From positions 1 through 8,948 of the forward strand of contig NYSO01000068.1 in the NCBI GenBank assembly GCA_002683015.1: a stretch of 8,948 nt of DNA, written 5' to 3'. The position numbers and the translations under genes were made by a program. Source of the DNA: Rhodobiaceae bacterium (GTDB taxonomy: Bacteria; Pseudomonadota; Alphaproteobacteria; MED-G09). The notes under the pieces were generated by a model. It was not told the DNA's origin, ran no database searches, and was given only the letters and a program-made list of their open reading frames with translations. The stretch's first letter is position 1. The number at the start of each line of letters is the position of its first letter. Of this stretch, positions 6,375 to 8,948 are shown piece after piece.

Positions 6375-6394
6375 TGGGTGAAAGAGTTAATATG
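6309..6394 (+). promoter_or_regulatory. Possible expression platform: linker pairs with gcvT start region
   Basis: CATATTAACTCT (6309-6320), mostly the linker between the two aptamers, is the exact reverse complement of AGAGTTAATATG (6383-6394), which contains part of the purine-rich AAAGAG ribosome-binding stretch and the ATG of gcvT. The 12-bp helix would hide the initiation site. It shares bases 6318-6320 with P1 of aptamer 2, so it competes at that end with the glycine-bound fold. The direction of the switch is inference. Confidence 0.6.
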
Positions 6395-7498
6395 AAAATT
6401 AAAAAAACACCTTTATTCAAACTACATCAAGAAAATAGTGCAAAGTTTGTAGAGTTTGCAGGCTATCAAATGCCAATACAATACGCAGAGGGGATCGTTG
6501 AAGAACATAAATTTACTAGAAATCATGCTGGAATATTTGATGTTTCTCACATGGGGCAATTGTTTATTCATGGAAATGAAAATTTAATTAAAGATTTAGA
6601 AAAAATATTTCCTTTAGATTTAAAAAATTTAAAGATGAATCATTCAAAATATAGTTTTTTAATGAATGATGAGGCAGGAATTTATGATGATCTAATTATC
6701 ACTAAAATTGAAACAGGTTTTATGATTATTCTTAATGCGGCCTGTAAAGAAAATGATTTTGAAATCTTAAGCAGATTATTAAATGATAAATATAAAATGG
6801 AGATAGATAAAAAAAGATCTTTAATTGCCATACAAGGACCTAGGTCTGCTGAGATCTTAGGTTATATAATTAATGGTGTAAGTGATTTAAAATTTATGTC
6901 AGGTAACCGATTTATGTTTCAAGAAAAAAAAGTTTATATCACACGCTCAGGGTACACAGGAGAAGATGGATTTGAGGTATCTATTTCAAACGAATTAGTT
7001 GAAGAATTCACAAAAAAACTAATTGAAAAGGGAGCCAAATTGATTGGTTTAGGTGCTAGAGATACCTTGAGATTAGAAGCAGGTTTATGTTTGTATGGCC
7101 ACGAATTAGATAAAGATAAGACCCCAGTTGAGGCAAATTTAAAATGGGCAATTTCTAAAGAAAGAGTATTACAAGGTAATTTTATTGGTTCTCAAAAAAT
7201 AACAAAACAATTGAGTGATGGGGTGAATAAAATTAGAGTCGGCATTAAGCCAGAAGGTAGAATTATAGCCAGAGAAAAAACTAAAATATTTAACCAATCT
7301 GACTCATTTATTGGTGAAATCACAAGTGGAACATTTGGACCAAGCGTCAATGGTCCAGTGGCTATGGGATATGTTGAAAATAAATTTTCAGAACAAAATA
7401 CAAAAGTTTTTTTGGAAGTCAGAGGAAAAAAACATCCAGCAAACATTTGTGGATTACCATTTTATAAAAAAAGCTATGTGAAAGGAGTAAGTAAATGA
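6392..7498 (+). CDS. gcvT: Glycine cleavage system aminomethyltransferase (T protein)
   Basis: GcvT takes the aminomethyl group from lipoylated GcvH, passes the carbon to tetrahydrofolate as 5,10-methylene-THF and releases ammonia. Signatures from the chosen start: KKTPLFKLH (4-12), [10 protein letters not shown] (22-31), [10 protein letters not shown] (47-56), IYDDLI (97-102, with the conserved folate-site Asp), AIQGPRS (146-152), [14 protein letters not shown] (184-197), [13 protein letters not shown] (219-231), [11 protein letters not shown], and [20 protein letters not shown] near the C-terminus. The start is ATG at 6392, giving 368 residues that begin as the family does, with AAAGAG at 6381-6386 as a weak ribosome-binding site. 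An in-frame ATG at 6374 is the last base of riboswitch helix P1 and is unlikely to be used. The stop overlaps gcvH (ATGA). Expression is expected to respond to glycine through the riboswitch. Confidence 0.97.
   Translation: MKIKKTPLFKLHQENSAKFVEFAGYQMPIQYAEGIVEEHKFTRNHAGIFDVSHMGQLFIHGNENLIKDLEKIFPLDLKNLKMNHSKYSFLMNDEAGIYDDLIITKIETGFMIILNAACKENDFEILSRLLNDKYKMEIDKKRSLIAIQGPRSAEILGYIINGVSDLKFMSGNRFMFQEKKVYITRSGYTGEDGFEVSISNELVEEFTKKLIEKGAKLIGLGARDTLRLEAGLCLYGHELDKDKTPVEANLKWAISKERVLQGNFIGSQKITKQLSDGVNKIRVGIKPEGRIIAREKTKIFNQSDSFIGEITSGTFGPSVNGPVAMGYVENKFSEQNTKVFLEVRGKKHPANICGLPFYKKSYVKGVSK
7481..7487 (+). promoter_or_regulatory. Strong ribosome-binding site of gcvH
   Basis: AAAGGAG ends 7 nt before the gcvH ATG at 7495 and lies within the last codons of gcvT. 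It is the best Shine-Dalgarno match in the window, where most genes have none, and supports the 7495 start. Confidence 0.8.
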
Positions 7499-7875
7499 GT
7501 GAAGTAAAATATTCTAAGGAACATGAGTGGATTACACTCGAGGGAGATATTGCAACAATTGGTATAACAAAACATGCAACAGAAATGCTGGGTGATATAG
7601 TTTTTACTGAACTTCCTGACAAAGGATCTAATGTAGAAAAAGATGGTACAGCAGGTGTAGTTGAGTCGACAAAAGCCGCAAGCGATGTTTATACGCCTGT
7701 GAGTGGCGAAGTAGTTGATATAAATCAAAATATTATAGATGATCCATCTAAAATCAATGAAGATCCAGAAGGCTCTGCATGGTTTTTTAAACTAAAAATG
7801 AAAGACAAAAATGAGTTGGATAGTCTAATGAATAAAGAGGAATATGATAAATTTGCAAAGGAGAGTGCTAGTTAA
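7495..7875 (+). CDS. gcvH: Glycine cleavage system lipoyl carrier protein (H protein)
   Basis: GcvH carries the aminomethyl intermediate on a lipoyl-lysine arm between GcvP, GcvT and the lipoamide dehydrogenase. The 126-residue product has the complete single domain: KEHEWI (8-13), [19 protein letters not shown] (23-41), and the lipoylation site [19 protein letters not shown] (55-73), in which Lys60 is the predicted modified residue. Family length is about 125-130. The ATG overlaps the gcvT stop (ATGA) and has a strong upstream AAAGGAG. Its stop shares one base with the gcvP start (TAATG). Function requires lipoylation enzymes and the L protein (lpd), which are not in this window. Confidence 0.98.
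   Translation: MSEVKYSKEHEWITLEGDIATIGITKHATEMLGDIVFTELPDKGSNVEKDGTAGVVESTKAASDVYTPVSGEVVDINQNIIDDPSKINEDPEGSAWFFKLKMKDKNELDSLMNKEEYDKFAKESAS
7857..7863 (+). promoter_or_regulatory. Ribosome-binding site of gcvP
   Basis: AAAGGAG lies inside the end of gcvH, 11 nt before the gcvP ATG at 7875. The spacing is a little long, but it is the second good Shine-Dalgarno in the gcv operon and supports this start. Confidence 0.6.
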
Positions 7876-8948
7876 TGTTACATAATTCACAAAAAGATTT
7901 TTTAAAAAGACATATTGGACCTTCAAATGAAGATCAAAATAAAATGCTTAAAGAACTTAATTATGAATCTTTAGACGATTTAATTAAAAGCACAATTCCA
8001 GAAAAGATACAATTAAAAGATCAACTAAATATTGGTGAGTCTAATTCTGAATATGAAGCATTAAGAAAATTGAAAGCAATATCAAAAAAAAATCAAATTT
8101 ACTCAAATTTTATTGGAATGGGTTACTATGGAACTTATACTCCATATGTAATCCTAAGAAATATTTTAGAGAATCCAGGTTGGTACACTTCTTATACACC
8201 TTATCAGCCAGAAGTAGCACAAGGTAGATTGGAAATGTTACTTAATTTTCAACAAATGATAGTTGATTTTACAGGAATGGATATTGCAAATGCATCTCTA
8301 TTAGATGAAGGAACTGCGGCTGCAGAAGCTATGGGGTTAAGCCATAGATTAAATAAAAAGGATAGCAATCTAGTTTTTGTCTCAGAAAATTGTCATCCAC
8401 AAACAATCGATGTAATTCAAACAAGAGCTGAACCAATGGGATTAAAAGTAATTGTTGGTGATGAGGAAAAAGTATTAGATCAATTAAAAGAAGATTTGGT
8501 TTGTGGTATATTGCAATATCCGGGAACATTAGGGGATATAAAAGATCCAAGCGAACCGATAAGTAAAATACATAAAAAAAATGGTAAAGCTATATTAGCT
8601 TGTGATTTATTGGCACTTGCTAAGTTAAAAACACCAAGGGAGCTAGGAGCAGATATTGCCGTAGGAAGTTCTCAAAGATTTGGAATTCCAATGGGTTATG
8701 GAGGACCTCATGCAGCTTTTTTTGCAACCAAAGATGAATTTAAAAGATCCATGCCAGGAAGAATTGTAGGAGTTTCTGTTGATAGACATGGAAACAAAGC
8801 ATATAGATTGTCATTACAAACTAGGGAACAACATATAAGAAGAGATAAAGCCACAAGTAATATTTGTACTGCCCAAGCTTTATTAGCAATTGTGTCAGCA
8901 GCATATGCTATTTATCATGGTCCAGAAGGTATTCGAACTATTGCTGAA
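7875..8948 (+). CDS. gcvP: Glycine dehydrogenase (decarboxylating), P protein, 5' part; 3' end outside window
   Basis: GcvP is the pyridoxal-phosphate enzyme that decarboxylates glycine and loads the aminomethyl group onto lipoyl-GcvH. The frame is open without interruption from ATG 7875 to the window edge, giving the first 358 residues. Visible signatures: FLKRHIGPS (9-17) at the very start, MGYYGTYTPYVILRNILENP, SYTPYQPEVAQGRLEMLLNF, LLDEGTAAAEAM, QYPGTLGDI, GSSQRFGIPMGYGGPHAAFF, MPGRIVGVSVD and LQTREQHIRRDKATSNICTA. This is the N-terminal half; the PLP-binding lysine is expected in the missing C-terminal half. The start matches that of the long single-chain form (about 950 residues) but a split P1/P2 arrangement cannot be excluded from this fragment alone. 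The gene starts one base inside the gcvH stop (TAATG) and is the third gene of the glycine-regulated operon. Confidence 0.97.
   Translation, partial: MLHNSQKDFLKRHIGPSNEDQNKMLKELNYESLDDLIKSTIPEKIQLKDQLNIGESNSEYEALRKLKAISKKNQIYSNFIGMGYYGTYTPYVILRNILENPGWYTSYTPYQPEVAQGRLEMLLNFQQMIVDFTGMDIANASLLDEGTAAAEAMGLSHRLNKKDSNLVFVSENCHPQTIDVIQTRAEPMGLKVIVGDEEKVLDQLKEDLVCGILQYPGTLGDIKDPSEPISKIHKKNGKAILACDLLALAKLKTPRELGADIAVGSSQRFGIPMGYGGPHAAFFATKDEFKRSMPGRIVGVSVDRHGNKAYRLSLQTREQHIRRDKATSNICTAQALLAIVSAAYAIYHGPEGIRTIAE

Noticed and set aside
6374..6391. In-frame ATG at 6374 as the gcvT start
   Set aside because: It begins at the last base of aptamer 2 P1, has no ribosome-binding site, and adds six residues with no family counterpart; ATG 6392 matches the family start.
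7192..7728. Open frames on the minus strand opposite gcvT and gcvH
   Set aside because: They mirror strongly conserved coding sequence and show no independent coding features.

Overview
The window looks like a SAR11 (Pelagibacterales) genome fragment. It is very AT-rich, with intergenic gaps of 0 to 56 bp apart from one regulatory region, frequent start/stop overlaps, few Shine-Dalgarno sequences, and a tandem glycine riboswitch directly before gcvT, as known in SAR11. The taxonomic call is inference from these traits and protein style; no marker gene is present. Every gene belongs to a recognisable family, and no insertion sequence, CRISPR array, tRNA or rRNA was seen.

Layout. (1) 1-940, plus strand: 3' part of guaA (GMP synthase, ATP pyrophosphatase and dimerisation domains). 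(2) 990-1763, plus: panB, meeting (3) a TerC/YjbE-type membrane protein on the minus strand tail to tail with a 4-bp overlap. (4) 2431-2916, minus: a small secreted TPR protein. (5) 2913-3689, minus: pxpA, overlapping the TPR gene by ATGA. (6) Plus strand from 3717: pxpB, pxpC and an EamA/DMT permease, all overlapping. (7) 6200-6391: a probable promoter, then a two-aptamer glycine riboswitch. (8) 6392-8948, plus: gcvT, gcvH and the 5' part of gcvP.

How the genes work together. PxpA, PxpB and PxpC form the ATP-dependent 5-oxoprolinase that turns 5-oxoproline into glutamate. Here pxpA is split from pxpBC onto the opposite strand, so the enzyme must be made from two divergent transcripts whose start region spans only 27 bp. 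The downstream permease is a candidate transporter linked to this pathway. The glycine cleavage genes form a tight operon under glycine control and supply 5,10-methylene-tetrahydrofolate, the one-carbon donor that PanB uses.

The strongest new observation is a perfect 12-nt complementarity between the linker joining the two glycine aptamers (6309-6320) and the gcvT initiation region including its ATG (6383-6394). There is no room for a terminator, so this suggests control of translation initiation. I found no wholly new multi-gene system.
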